64,000 nucleotides of DNA from Tetracladium setigerum. Taxonomy: Eukaryota > Ascomycota > Leotiomycetes > Helotiales. The DNA is taken from contig PZJY01000007.1 of assembly GCA_031472005.1 (NCBI GenBank), forward strand, positions 2,629,581 to 2,693,580. Reading direction: 5' to 3'. This document shows, piece after piece, positions 33,466 through 45,122 of this stretch. Within the stretch, counting starts at the first letter, position 1; each line of letters opens with the position of its first letter. The position numbers and the translations under genes are program-made. The notes below the pieces were generated by a model. The model searched no databases. It was not told the origin of the DNA and worked only from the letters and a program-made list of their open reading frames with translations.

Positions 33466-34552
33466 ATGCTCCTGCTATCGTGTTTGCCCCTAAAATGGGT
33501 TTTTGTTCTTCTCCTTGTCCACTTCTCCAGCAGCCAGAGAGCAGTTAGAACCCTTCAAGGCGCACAATACATTATTTTCAATGGAACTATCTCTGGGGTC
33601 ACAGAATGGGCATCTGACGCATACCCAGCAGGTCGACCTACAGATTGCCGCGGCAATGTTATGGGACCATATACAAAAGCCCTTCTACTCGTAGGCAAAA
33701 ATCCTCCATGGGATCCTAACCCATTCTTCTTTGAGCTCTACCACTGGGCATCAGACTGTAGCGAAGATGTAGGTGGATGGTGTGAAACGAGTGATGATAT
33801 TTATGATTTGGATTTTGCGTCGGCGGCGTTTGATTGCCTTTCTAGGTCGTCAAATCGTGGGTGTAATATACCCACAGTATATCTAGATTTGAACAAGACG
33901 AAGATTACACAAGTCAATATTGCCGGAGAGTCGGGGTATAAGATGGAAGGAGATAAACACTCTTGGATCAAAGACAAGAGTGGAAATAAAATGGACGCAA
34001 GCTCGAATTGTGGATGGGTCAATGAGGCTGGCGGGTACCAGTCCTGGCAGTGGTATAATTTCACATGGTAACTACTCTCATGTTCCCCGATATCATGAAT
34101 ATGAGCTAAATTTGAATAGGAATGCAACAACTCCTGTCAACTACACACTCGAATTCACAAACACGACATCCACACTGAATCTATTTACCACCAGACTCCA
34201 CTACCAGACTAACAAGACACTTGGAAGCATGAATCTCATCTTCTCAGGGTCTCGTGCAACCAATCAGACTCGCAACAATGTTAAACTCGACATTAGCGAT
34301 GCATCAACCCCTCAATTCAAATTCTTGAACGGAAGTGAAATCTTCTTTGCGAATGTCCGTGGAACTTGGATTGCAACTGCAACACCTGTGCAAACTGCTT
34401 CGACAACCATATCAGTGACGAGAACACGTAGTAGTACGACGTTAGCGAGTACTGGAAGCGCTGAAAAGAATGGAGCGGCAAGGTGGAGGGATGAAGGTGG
34501 AAATATGAGTCCAGTTTTTGTTACTATCATTGTTTATCTTTTGAATGCCTGA
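33466..34552 (+). CDS. Secreted, probably GPI-anchored hypothetical protein
   Basis: Two exons (33466-34067 and 34120-34552) give 344 aa. The ATG at 33466 was chosen because it starts a clear signal peptide (MLLLSCLPLKWVFVLLLVHF). The mature part has several cysteines (TDCRGN, ASDCSEDVGGWCETS, DCLSRSSNRGCNIP) and many N-glycosylation sequons. A Ser/Thr-rich stretch follows near residues 290-315, and the C-terminus is hydrophobic (PVFVTIIVYLLNA) without a cytosolic tail, as in GPI-anchored proteins. I do not recognise a catalytic family. A cell-wall or membrane-surface location is expected. The frame is intact. Confidence 0.7.
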
Positions 34553-34974
34553 CGACGAGTGGTAGGGGATTTTGTGTTAAGCCTGGCATCATTACATTTA
34601 TATACAGCATCCATTATTCCATTTGGACCAGATAGAGGTATTGATGACAAAGTTGGAAACCCGGTAAAGAAGAATATGTGTGGGGGAGGGGGGGGGGAGC
34701 CAGTCACAATTAAGCATATCACTCCGGTATACTCAGGCCACTTTACCGATGATATAATCTGTGATACAACCGCTCATTCTAACGTGATATCACCTGGTAG
34801 CCATCAATGGAAATTTTGTACCTGCGTCTGTATGTCATTTTGATGCTATATACTTAGGTTTATAAGGCGAGTTAAGTGTAGATGGGATTAGAAATACCTC
34901 AGACGTAAAGATATACTGCTTTGTGTGGATTAAGAGTAGACTAAGTGTAACTGTCCCAAGCTCATATGCCCTCT
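34553..34974. other. Intergenic between convergent genes
   Basis: No gene is recognised. A G-rich run occurs at about 34681-34698 (GGGGGAGGGGGGGGG). Confidence 0.4.
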
Positions 34975-36081
34975 TCATGCTACTCCTTCCTCCAAGAAGC
35001 AAAATTCGTCCTTGACGCTGTTCAATCTCGTCTTTGCCCCAAAAGGTATGGTAAGCATAGGGCTAGTATGACCAATATCAACTCCAAATAGGACAGGCCA
35101 TTGCCAACCACCACCTTCGACTAGTTCAATAATGATGTCCTTCAGCTTCGAATTTGTTTCCTCATCACACAAGTACGTCCTCCCAACTATGAGGCCAGCA
35201 ATCTCATCGAAGAGGCCGGTGTTGATCAAATCCACCAGATCAGATCGTACCCTGAAAAGCGGCATAGGGGTGTCATCTTCGCCTTACGAAATCTCGAAGA
35301 AAAAAATCGCCCCAACGTGCAACTTAGGCGGAAGGTATGGCGTACCCGAGAGAGCAACAAGTTTCCTTAATGTGCCACCAAGAATAGGTCCCGAGGCTGT
35401 TCCTGGACGTAGCCAAACCGCTCCTGGAGTTGGGGCTGTCTGTCTTAACTCCTCCGTATCTTCCTTCGCATCAGCTACCAAGAAGGGCAGATCACCTGCG
35501 GCGAAAGATTTTGACCTGGGTATCTGCTCTCCTGCAATTCGGCTTGCCGTCTGGTTAAATTCAGCATCATTGCCGCCAAGCACGGTAAAAAAATGCGATG
35601 TTGTGAACAGATTTGGGATCGGAAATTCTGCAAATTCTGTCAACGCAGATGGTCCTGTGTAACAGCGTAAACCGGCCTGAGTATAAAATGCGTAGATGAG
35701 ATGAGTGATGTCCGAATATCCTACGAATATCTTTGGATGGCTTCTGACAATTCCATAGTCAATAAAACGCAAAATTTCATTGCTTGTTGTGCCCCCCACT
35801 GTGGTGATGATACATGTGATCTTTGGGTCCTGAAAAGCCTCGTGAACTTCCTGAACAATATGAGAGATCTTGGTGAGGTGGAGGCAAGTTGTACTCGAAG
35901 ATGGTACTGAAGGAAGCGGCGTGTAAATGACCTTCACCACAAAGCCGCACGACTGGAAAAATGACTGGGCGCGGAGCAGAGGCGTCGGAAAAGTTTCGTT
36001 CAGGCGTGCGGATGGAGAGATGAACGCGATGGTGTCACCTCTTTTAAGCGCCTTGGGGATCAGAATGCTTGGAATGGGCAT
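34975..36081 (-). pseudogene. S66 LD-carboxypeptidase-like gene with one nonsense codon
   Basis: A single reading frame from the ATG at 36081 to the stop at 34975 (369 codons including both stops). It is interrupted once, by TAA at 35284-35286 right after FFFEIS, where Glu or Gly is expected. Upstream are GDTIAFISPSA, a TTVGGTTSNEIL stretch and GYSDIT with the presumed nucleophile Ser123. Downstream, in the same frame, are EIAGLIVGRTYLC and VDIGHTSPMLTIPFG, which holds the catalytic His. Order and total length match the S66 family (LD-carboxypeptidase/microcin-immunity MccF type), which occurs in bacteria and, as acquired copies, in ascomycetes. Without the TAA the protein would be complete, so the lesion looks recent. 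The fungal substrate is unknown. Confidence 0.8.
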
Positions 36082-36178
36082 CGTTGTATACCTAGTTAAA
36101 GGCAGCGCTAAAGATTTATGACTTGGCTCGGACTTCCCAAGTATAGTTATTCCACTCGATCTTGTGTTGGGTGTGAAT

Positions 36179-37565
36179 TTAATGATGTCGTTTAGCTGTA
36201 AAGTCAGAATGCCTTGATAAATAAACTTGTTGGTTGGGTTTCTCTAGCGGCTTGACACACTGAAAGTTTTGATGTGAATAAATCTTAGCGCCGATCTTGG
36301 CGCCAAGAAACCGAAACGTCAGTGACCTTTCGAATTCTTTTTGGCTTTCATCCGGGGAGCATTCGGTTTTTTCGATTTCTTCTAGGCGCGCATCGTGCTT
36401 AGCTTGAAAGCCCGCGATAGAGACTTCATATTCTGTTTGGATGGCCTTCAATCGGTTTAACAGATCTTTACGAAAATCGCTAAATGACGACTCTCCAAAT
36501 CATTTGTTCTCGAGTCTCTCCTCCATATTTTGGATATGTCGTCTTAATATTTCGTGCGATTGATAAAGTTGTTCTAGCAGCACCCTAGTTGCATAACCCT
36601 CGCGGCATCGCTGTAACTCTTGCCAAATAAAGGTCTCGCTTTCTTGTTCTGCCTCGCAGTGCATCAAGTTCTTCTCAATTTCAAAGCGTTGCTTGTCATC
36701 GTCTGTTTCTCTGGTCCTAATATTTTTTCCAACAGAAGCTCGCTTTCTTTCGCACTTCTGTCACGTGTTTCCTTTCTCAATCTCTCTGCATTTGCTTTGC
36801 ACTGGCGAAGTCCTTCGTGGATGGCATTCTTTTTCTCCCTGAGGTCTTGTATTTCCTTCAATTCTGATTCACTGTACTGGATGTGATTGGTAGACGTACC
36901 CCTGTGAGCCCCAAGACCTTGTGGCACATATGGCTCTCTATCGTAGGGGGTTGGTAGTAAGCATGCTCTTCCGATACAAACGAGGGCCTTGACTTTGAAT
37001 CTAGAGTGTCTTCAGGCACACGACTATACGGCTGACTGTACATATCATTTGTTTGTGACTGCAACCCGGGACGATGAACCCAATTCGAGAGGAGAAGATC
37101 TATATCAATTTTCTGAAGGGCAGGCGCGGGAATTCCGATAGCTATTCCTTCCCCTCCAGAATCATAATCGTCACCTGAAGGGGAATAGACTTTCTGCGTC
37201 GGACCTCATTCCATTGAATCATATTGACGGTTAGTTGGTGGTGGTTGCGGTATAGGAGACGTCGAGTACCTCATACTGGTCGTAGAATTGGATAAATTAT
37301 ATTCCGAGGAGTCCTGAGAACTTTATAGAGAATATAATGGTGTTTGATCCGCATCTTCCACAGGCTTGCTTCGCGACGTCCCCGGATGACTGAAATGCGG
37401 CACGGCACTTGACAACAGTACCGAAGTACTTCTCGTTATTCCAACCGGGCTGGAGCATTTATCTTGCATATGTATACCTGGAAGCTGGGAAGTGGATAAT
37501 TCGCTCCCTCCATGTAAAGTTGCTGGTTTTGCTTCTTCCTTGTCGATGGATTGCAGTATTTCCAC
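36179..37565 (-). pseudogene. Damaged coiled-coil protein gene
   Basis: Pieces of one long protein can be followed on the minus strand. An N-terminal polar, Pro/Ser-rich part runs 37565-36950 (SPIPQPPPTNRQYDSME, GEGIAIGIPAPALQKIDIDL, PSFVSEEHAYYQPP). A charged coiled coil runs 36940-36179 (SESELKEIQDLREKKNAIHE, QRFEIEKNLMHCEAEQE, YEVSIAGFQAKHDARLEEIE). The frame is broken by TAA (37323-37325), TGA (37206-37208), TGA (36500-36502) and apparent one-base slips at a C5 run (36946-36950) and an A6 run (36723-36728). The TGAs could be CGA-to-TGA changes. No named domain is recognised. The true upstream end was not located. Confidence 0.55.
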
Positions 37566-38634
37566 AGAACTCTCCTGTGTCTAGAGTATATTTTCCAAGA
37601 TGGCCCGCTGCATTTGATCACTCTCTTCGCTATAAAAATGTTAGAATTCCATTTGATACACATTTAGCGCCACTCGCTTCCCAGCAAGCCTCAAAGTTTG
37701 CAACATAAGTCCCAGAATAGCCTTCAAGCTCTACAACGTCGCCCTCACAGAACTAACCCGCCCGCTCAGGACTACCTGGTGATCCGATTTCGGTTCCAAT
37801 TGGAAAATTCTGCCCCTGCGTCGGCGAAGCCGTTTTTATAGATACAATTACAAAACCGACGGCTAGTCTAACGAAGATATTGCTATGGGCTCAGGGATCT
37901 TCCGGGGTTGGCCGAAATACATGTGCTGTGGGTTAGTCTGGCGATACTATTTAAATGCTTCATTAAAATATTTCCTAAAAGTGTACAATTGGTAATCAAC
38001 GCGCTGGAAAGCATATCTTAAGGAAACGGATCTTGTGACTATTTATTAGTGAATGCCTATTAGCGCTATAAGCAAGCTCATTGAGTTATTAAAAAGAACA
38101 ACAAATCACTAGCAGATCCTAGAGTTAGAACGTTAATACTATAAATAAGTTATTGATTGATACCAGCAGGGGTTATGTAACATTTATAGACCGATAGCGG
38201 GCATTGCGCAGCTAGATTGGAATTTTTTCTGGGCGTCAGACTTGGCTCTCAATCACGAGTTAGAGCCCCTTAATTCCCAACCGAGCCAAGCAATCACGTC
38301 AACAATCTTAAACATTGTCAAATATACTGTGCCACTATTCTGGTGGAAACACGATCTTTCATTCGTTAAGTATATAATTCTGGATAGATATTTTCTGGAA
38401 GGATTTTAAACCCGGAAGTTTGCCGTCATAGCCCGCAAACTCTCGCTCAAGAAAATCTTAGATCCACTATTGCGAATCGCATATCTACAGGCATTAACAG
38501 GCATAAATATGCGTCAAAATTGTAATGTATATAACCATAGGTGTGGACTCTTCTCAATTCATCATTCCAGCCACCTTCTACCTTCGACAAGAATTATACC
38601 AGTCTCAATTCTAGACTCGTGAATATCTGTCAAT
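37566..38634. other. Intergenic, presumed MFS promoter
   Basis: No gene is recognised. The sequence is AT-rich from about 37930 to 38170. The stretch just before 38635 is probably the leader of the transporter gene. Confidence 0.4.
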
Positions 38635-40309
38635 ATGGGCAACCCAGAACCTACAGTTCTAGAAGCATCTCTCTCCCCAGAAGTGCCTGGAAGCGTTCAA
38701 CCTCAAACAGCATTCTTCAAGGTCGTAGGAAAAGTTATTCCCTACTTTCGAAATCCTAAGAATGTCCTCATTTTCAAGCTCGATATTATGCTTATTGCAT
38801 GGCTCTTCCTTGCTGGACTCATGAAGGAGATGGATCAATCGGCTACTACGCAAGCCTACGTCTCTGGCATGAGAGAAGACCTTAATCTTCGTGGAAATGA
38901 GCTAGTCCAGTTCAATACTTTCTTTTCGATCGGATACGCTCTTGGTTTAGTACCTGGCCAGCTAATTCAGACTAGGGTAAGTGCTTTCTCTGTGTTTAAG
39001 TGCACCCTGAATAATTGTATCGAGTTTAAAGCTAACCAGTTGTGACATTAGATACGGCCATCACTTTATTTGCCATCATGTGAGGTTCTCTGGGGATTTC
39101 TAGTTCTCTTGTAAGTAATACTTCTCACGTGTAGAGTTATTTGAAAGGAGTAGTTTGTTAACAAAACGTAGTACGTATAAGGCTCAAAATGCGCAAACAA
39201 TCTTTGCGCTACGATTTTTCCAAGGGCTTCTATCAGCAGCGTACTGGCCCACAGCTGTCTCCCTCGTTATCAACTGGTATACCCCAAAGGAACTAGCCCT
39301 TCGAATTACCTGCTGCACCATATCCGATGTTGCAGGAGCTATGTTTCTTGGTGTTCTCCAAGCCGTTCTCTATCGTGATATGAACGGTGTGCATGGTCTT
39401 GCTGGATGGCAATGGCTCTTCATTATTGCAGGATCCGTCACTGTCGGGCAAGGCGTACTAGCATACTTCACAGTTCCCGATTCGCCTTCAAACACACGTG
39501 CCTTTTGGCTAACCTCCAACGAAAAGCGCATGGCACTCGAAAGGATGCAAGATGCAGGCATTGAGACTGCCAAAATGATTCCTCTGCCAGTTTTGAAACG
39601 GAAACTACGCCAGCTTATCAGCCACCCCATCACGTATCTGTTTATTCTCGCCTTCGCATTCAGCGCATGGGCACATCGCGCCACCGGCTATTTCGTACTC
39701 TTTTTAGAGAGCATCAAAACCCCAGAAGGGAACCGGGTCTACGACACTTTTCAAGTCAATGTTCTACCTCTTGGTGGATATGCCCTAACCATCGTCACCA
39801 ATCTCGGATTCAGTGCCCTTTCGGATTACAAACTCTGGCGATGGCAGATCAGTGTTAGTGCCGTCGGTTTTTACGGCCTTTGTATTGCTGTCCTCTGTGG
39901 CTGGCCATCAGATCACAGGATCATCCTAGCATTCTACTTCCTAAGCTTTGTTGGTAGCGGTAGTGTCTTCATGGCTTGGATGGCGGAACTTCTGCAAAAA
40001 GAACCGGAGGGGCGCTCAATTCTAATCTCTATGACAGTGACACTCGTGTATGTCGGCCATGCAACGATTCCTTTGAGAGCTTTCCGTGTGGCCGATTCTC
40101 CCCGTTACCCAATTGGCTTCCCCCTTTCTGTGTCGTTCGTAGCTGCCACAATTCTTGTTCAGCTAGCTATGGCCTGGTATGACAAGAAATATCCGGAGTT
40201 GAGAACTTATGGGTTCGAAGGCAAAGGGGAGGAGAGCTTGGAGGAGGGTTCAGAATCAGGTAGAGATATCCAAGCTTTTGAAGGCATTCAACAAGCTAAA
40301 CTGGCATAA
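38635..40309 (+). CDS. MFS transporter, allantoate/pantothenate permease (Dal5-like) type
   Basis: Three exons (38635-38976, 39052-39110, 39172-40309) join in phase to 512 aa. The beginning carries a cytosolic N-terminus, then LIAWLFLAGLMKEMDQSATT, which matches the MDRxNxxxA region of Dal5/anion-cation symporter members. About twelve hydrophobic segments follow, with the usual large central loop around PDSPSNTRAFWLTSNEKRMA, a motif conserved in this group (tPx.S..trWLt.eEr). It sits in the plasma membrane and probably imports an organic anion, vitamin or ureide by proton symport; the exact substrate cannot be read from sequence. The C-terminal tail is acidic. The frame is intact. A tyrosinase gene lies tail to tail with it. 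Confidence 0.85.
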
Positions 40310-40512
40310 GGCCTGGAATTTGCTAAAATGCGGACCTTTATACAGTCAATAAGTGCACCCAAGATTTATTTAGTATGTTGTTCTCCTCAATCTATGGGTG
40401 TATACAAAACTTTCCTTCTGTTTAAAACCACATTTGAACACGATTTAGACATCCTTTAATAATCTTAATAGATTATATATAGTTTTAAATTAAGTACCGA
40501 GCATTTCACCCT

Positions 40513-40640
40513 GTCACTATATCCCCTCGGATCTCCCTATTGTCTATTAGAATAACAAAATTCGGCTTAGGATTAGGACTCTAAGCACGTCCAGATAGTG
40601 TATAAGTAAAAAGCGACCTTATTAAAATAAAAAGTCACGC
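40513..40640. repeat. Repeat fragment, TGTCACTATATCCCCTCG family
   Basis: Contains TGTCACTATATCCCCTCGG and, about 40 bp on, ATTCGGCTTAGGATTAGGA. The latter resembles TTTCGGCTTGGGATTAAAG in the related block near 44280. It is a short relic between the MFS and tyrosinase genes. Confidence 0.5.
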
Positions 40641-40797
40641 GGAATCATCTAAGTTGAGCTGCTATCTGTGATCAAAACTCGGCTCCCAGGTAGTTTTGCC
40701 TTCAAGAACGGAAGAGAGAATTCTCAAATAAAATATATTATTTCTTAATCAAAAACTTTTGGGGGAACCAATCTCCATGGAGCCGTGAATCTAGAGC

Positions 40798-43284
40798 CTA
40801 GGGGTCATCATGGATTAGGTCAAGTGAAGTGTGAACATTTCCATATCCGCGATGCTGTGATCTGGTAGCATTCCTCAGCTTTTTGTAACCATGGTATGCA
40901 GGTTGTGTCCCTCTTGTTGGAGCGCCTTTGTGGTATCCAAGACCATGAAGCACTGCAACTTCTGTGTTGGGTAACTCGTGATGGTCGATTTCCCGACCCC
41001 CTAGCTCAACAAACTTCCACTGCAGCTCCCGCGACAAGATAGTCTCCACGATCTCCGGCGAAAGATCAGATGGTGACAGGGGTGTCCATGGGCTGTCCGC
41101 AGAGCTGGGTGGAGAAACAACTCTCGCGAGAAGAGGAATGGTAAGCTGAACTTGTGCTTTCGAGAGTACACCTTTGGTCTTCTGCTGTGAACAATTGTCG
41201 CAAGCTATAGAGCCGTTCTGGTCTTCGATGGGAGCACTGAATGTGTAAACGCTTCCGATGAAGTTTTGATCATCCTTGTATTGAGAGAGATCAGATGGAG
41301 GGGAGCCCAAGAAGAACAGAATTGCGTATGCCCGACCCTTGAGAGCGTATCGGTCATAGATGACATTGATAAAGTAATCATGAAACGTGTCATCAGACAG
41401 TCTGTAACCAGGTATTTGACCAACAATGGTTCGGGTACTGGGGTACAGATCGTTCAAGTGCGCCCGTAGGCCTTGCGTATACAAGAACTGATCAATTGTT
41501 CCATCGGATTTTATGGCTTGAGTGATAGGCTGAAGATCATCGTAATCATAATTCCATGATGTCCAATCCCTAGTCATGGTTGAAGTCCAGGTAGAACCAC
41601 TCTTGTCGTAGTGGAACGGCTTCAATGGGGAATTGACGGAAGGATCCCCAGGTTGTGGATTATCAAACCACAATTGCGGATTCAGTTTTTGCCATACTGC
41701 TGTCAAACGATCGATGTTGCTGTTTTCGTCAGATGTTGAAGTCTAATCATATCATATAGACGACTTACCAGTGATGAAACCAAAAGATTGGATCAAACGC
41801 AGCTACTGGGACATCCGACACTGTGTTCTGGTCAGATGCAAGTTCTTCGAAGGATTATAACCTCTACGAATAGCTCTGTCGTCTTGCGGAAAGAAATCGA
41901 GGAGCTTTAGTGTTTATGAAGTAGAGCACTTACTATGACCAAGTCCTACTCCTTTGTAAGAAGTGTTGCCAGACTGGGCTTGTTGGTTGTTCATGTAAAT
42001 TCCCCCAGTAGTGTTCTAATGCCTTCTTAGCTTCACACGATCTCTAGACTAGACGCTTCAAGACTCACGTGAATGATATTGTGAATGTATTCGAGTGATA
42101 GGAAGTCGGGATTCGTGATCGGGCTCTCCTGAGGATCGTTGTGGATAGTTGAGGAAAAAGTTTCCCACGAAGTCAAATACCCTTCTTCAAAGAGTCGACT
42201 GACGGCGTCCGCAAATGAGCCGCTCCCATTGCCGTACCATAGCGGGTCATTCATTGCTTCATTCACTTTCACTTGGACAGGTCAGCTCTGAACCTTTCGT
42301 AGCTTCAACAAACCCAAATCCTCTGCAAAAGGCCACTCCTTCGTGGATAGTTTACTTACCATAATCATTTACTCCATTGATCCAGCTCGAATCTGGCTGG
42401 TCTGTGTTGATGCCAAATCTACTCGTTCCAATGCATTTGCTCCACTATTTAAAGTCAGCGTGAAATAGAGAGTGAAGTAACTTGTATTACCGGAAGTGGA
42501 GGCTTGGACGTGGTGTTGTCCTTGATTGCATTTGCTCCCATATACTGCGCGTCGCCCATGGGAACGGGTTTACCGCTCGAATTCTTGGTCGGATTCTGAA
42601 ACCCAATCAATGGATTGGGATAATCCACCGACTTACCCCTGGCAACACAATTTTCACCGTTGGTAACCAGCAGATGTTTGGAATGCCAAACTTGTTGGTG
42701 TCGTCCATCTTTCTAGCCCAGTCCCAGTAGGGAAGACGGAATTGACTTGCAGCAGATCTCCAACGCTCTTCTTCGGCTTTCCCCAAGATCCCTTGCTGGA
42801 CCCAGGAATTGGTCAAAGTAGTCATCTCCTCGTATATTACTTGCTGAGAGCTTTCAGTAACTTGGACATCTCAAACTCATCAAGGTACATACCTCATAGA
42901 GAATCATGTATGGACGGTGCCAAGTTGGAAATGTAACTCTGTTGTGATTGCAATACCCCGGGAAAGGATCTGTTGGCTTGGGTGGATTGACTACTGGATT
43001 ATCTCCATCCCAGCCAACGAGTGGGTAGCAGTGTATTCCTGAAGTAGATCTGTCAGAGTTTCAGTGCAAGGGTGTGGTAGAAGCGCGGATGGAGTACCAG
43101 CCAACTGGAAGAATGAAAGACGCTCAGCAACTGGTCTAGCCTTGAACGCTGTCATGGCCTGAAGGAACAAAGATACTTGGTAGCCATTGTTGGTATCCTT
43201 GAACCAAGCATTGATCTCTCGACGAACATGTACTTGACTGCCTTGTTTGGGAATCCCAACGATAGGATAGGTTGGTGAAGACAT
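40798..43284 (-). CDS. Tyrosinase (type-3 copper oxidase)
   Basis: The ATG at 43284 (MSSPTYPIVGIP) starts a multi-exon gene; the first exons are 43098-43284, 42893-43038 and from 42843. The CuA site histidines are in GIHCYPLVGWDGD and FPTWHRPYM. The CuB site is in YIHNIIH and FDPIFWFHH, followed by the NIDRL motif. The last exon holds the tyrosinase C-terminal domain ending in GNVHTSLDLIHDDP. It oxidises monophenols and o-diphenols to quinones, as in melanin synthesis or phenolic defence. There is no signal peptide, as usual for fungal tyrosinases. At 42636-42639 a G4 run breaks the frame before VDYPNPLIGFQNPT unless one G is added; alternatively those 41 nt are a very short intron (GTAAGT..TTTCAG) that keeps frame. 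Confidence 0.85.
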
Positions 43285-43899
43285 TTTTACTGATAGTAGG
43301 CCTCGCAATTGCCACAGGGGATCCAATTTCAAGCTTCTTTCAAGTTCAAATGATATGAGAATGGCTGAGTTTGTCGCTCCTGAGATATTTTGAGGGCAAT
43401 CGCCAGATTTATAGACGATGTTCCCCTCTTCCTCTACTGCCAGAAGCATCATCTGCCGAAATCCAAAATCGATTCCGTGCATTACCTTGAGACAAAGTGT
43501 CGTCAGCAACAGAGATCTTCACCTAATCTCCCCACTACCGTGTGAGTTTAATCAGACTTCTCATCCGGGTGAGTCGTCATGTTACAGTGTACTTTCGGAG
43601 TTAGTTTGATAAGTCTCATCTGAAGTCCAAGTTGGGACAAAACCGCAGCGTGTCTTGCATCTGCATCGTGAATTACCCGTCTACCCGACAGAATGAACGC
43701 AGGTCAATTGAAACAATCGTGCTCACCGCAACTTTCGGAGATGCCGTCTAAGTTCTGCTGTGCATATAATTTGAGTTCTCGCATATACCTTGGCGAAACA
43801 TCCATTTTGTTGAGCCGTGGATTAACATCCCTAGAGAGAATGGAACCCTCTTAGACTCGGTGGAAGAGCTAAGTAATACCTACCGTAAAGAGACCCTAA
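43285..43899. other. Tyrosinase upstream region
   Basis: The open frame of the first tyrosinase exon extends upstream to 43509 without an ATG; I consider this untranslated leader. Nothing else is recognised. Confidence 0.4.
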
Positions 43900-44340
43900 C
43901 CCCTCATCCACTGGTATTAGAGATGCTGGTATTACAGAACCGGTAAGGCTCTATAGGGTTTATTATAAGCCTTAAGGGTAAAAGCCTTGTATTAACCCTA
44001 TAGCCCTTATAATATTCTATGTAGACCGAGTAGATAAGAGTGCTAGCGCCTTTATTTAAAATTTAAAAATTTAAAAAATCCTTAGGGTTCGCTACTAGTA
44101 TTAGACAATTATTCCTACCACTATATCCCCTCGAATCCCCCCGTTGTCACACTAAAATAAAGGCTAAGAATTATCTAATAACCCTTATATTACTACCCTC
44201 TATTACGTCTTATTCTCACTAGGCCCACTACCACTTCTCACCTCGACATCCCTCCCCACCTAATATTCTAATGGAGGCTTTCGGCTTGGGATTAAAGAAA
44301 GTTATTACGTTAATAACTTTAAAAATTTATTAAGATTTTA
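43900..44340. repeat. AT-rich decayed repeat block
   Basis: AT-rich with many TTAATA/TTATTA steps and no open frame. It contains the family opening ACCACTATATCCCCTCG at 44117-44133 and a region (44150-44220) similar to 33050-33115. Probably a relic of a mobile element altered by C-to-T mutation. Confidence 0.55.
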
Positions 44341-44352
44341 AAATTATTTTAT

Positions 44353-44925
44353 TAAGATGAAGCGTATAGTATGGCAGATCCATATTTCCACAAACTACAC
44401 ACACTTTATTGGCTTGCAATGCCTCTTGTACGATCCAGATGCGCTGCCAACATGGTCGGCTGAAAAGGGCAGTGACGGCGGCGGTGGGAAATGCCAAATG
44501 AGCTTCAGATACGCCTCAAGGTATAACTCGAGTAATCAGCTCTAAACGCTCCTGAATAGCAGACCCATCAGGTAGAGATAATACTTGGTCGGTAAGAAAA
44601 CTGAGAGTTCGAATAGCGTCATCACTACCATCTGCTTCTGGACCGAGCAAACCCAGTACCAGCTGTGCCGAACGATAAATGCGTCCCATTTGCTGGACCT
44701 GTCAGCTTTTCTCGACATCATCTTTTTGGTTGATGCAGATAGTATCGATCCATATAGACACTACATGAACTGAAGAGTGAAACCGCTGGATGGCATGATG
44801 TAGATTGGCCGTAACAAAGAAGACTGATCCATATAGCAGAATCGGTCGCCTCTGGGTAGCAGGTCCCCACACGTAAGATAGTGCTCGGACTCGAACTCCT
44901 AGGAGTCATCCTGTTCCGCCTCGGC
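44353..44925 (-). pseudogene. Heterokaryon-incompatibility (HET) domain relic
   Basis: On the minus strand the frame reads through HET hallmarks in the right order: RALSYVWGPATQ, then YGSVFFVTANLHHAI, WIDTICINQKDDVEKS, QVQQMGRIYRSAQLVLG, and FSRPCWQRIWIVQEAL ending in VCVVCGN. This covers most of the PF06985-type domain, which triggers cell death after non-self fusion. TGA codons interrupt it at 44702-44704 (between EKS and QVQQM) and at 44516-44518, both explainable as CGA-to-TGA. Nothing recognisable precedes about 44925 or follows 44353, where the AT-rich repeat begins. It is a truncated, inactivated copy. Confidence 0.8.
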
Positions 44926-45122
44926 AGGCTCTAATCATGAACAGAACTGTATGTAGTGGTATTGATATGGCTACTAAGCAGTAGACTCTTCCAAACTATC
45001 GGAAATTCTCCCTTATATTCCGTCTCACTTATTCTATTACTATCAATAAATTTTTATTTAACGCAACTTTTAAATTTCTTTACTTCTTTATTCATGTATG
45101 CGCCATTAGTTCTTCCTATTAT

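Noticed and set aside
34681..34698. G-rich run as a possible quadruplex or telomere-like site
   Set aside because: A single homopolymer-like run without repeated GGG spacing; not supported as a functional element.
42600..42642. 41-nt intron in the tyrosinase gene (GTAAGT to TTTCAG)
   Set aside because: It keeps frame and cannot be excluded, but the sequence inside reads VDYPNPLIGFQ, which matches tyrosinase protein, and 41 nt is very short; a missing G was preferred.
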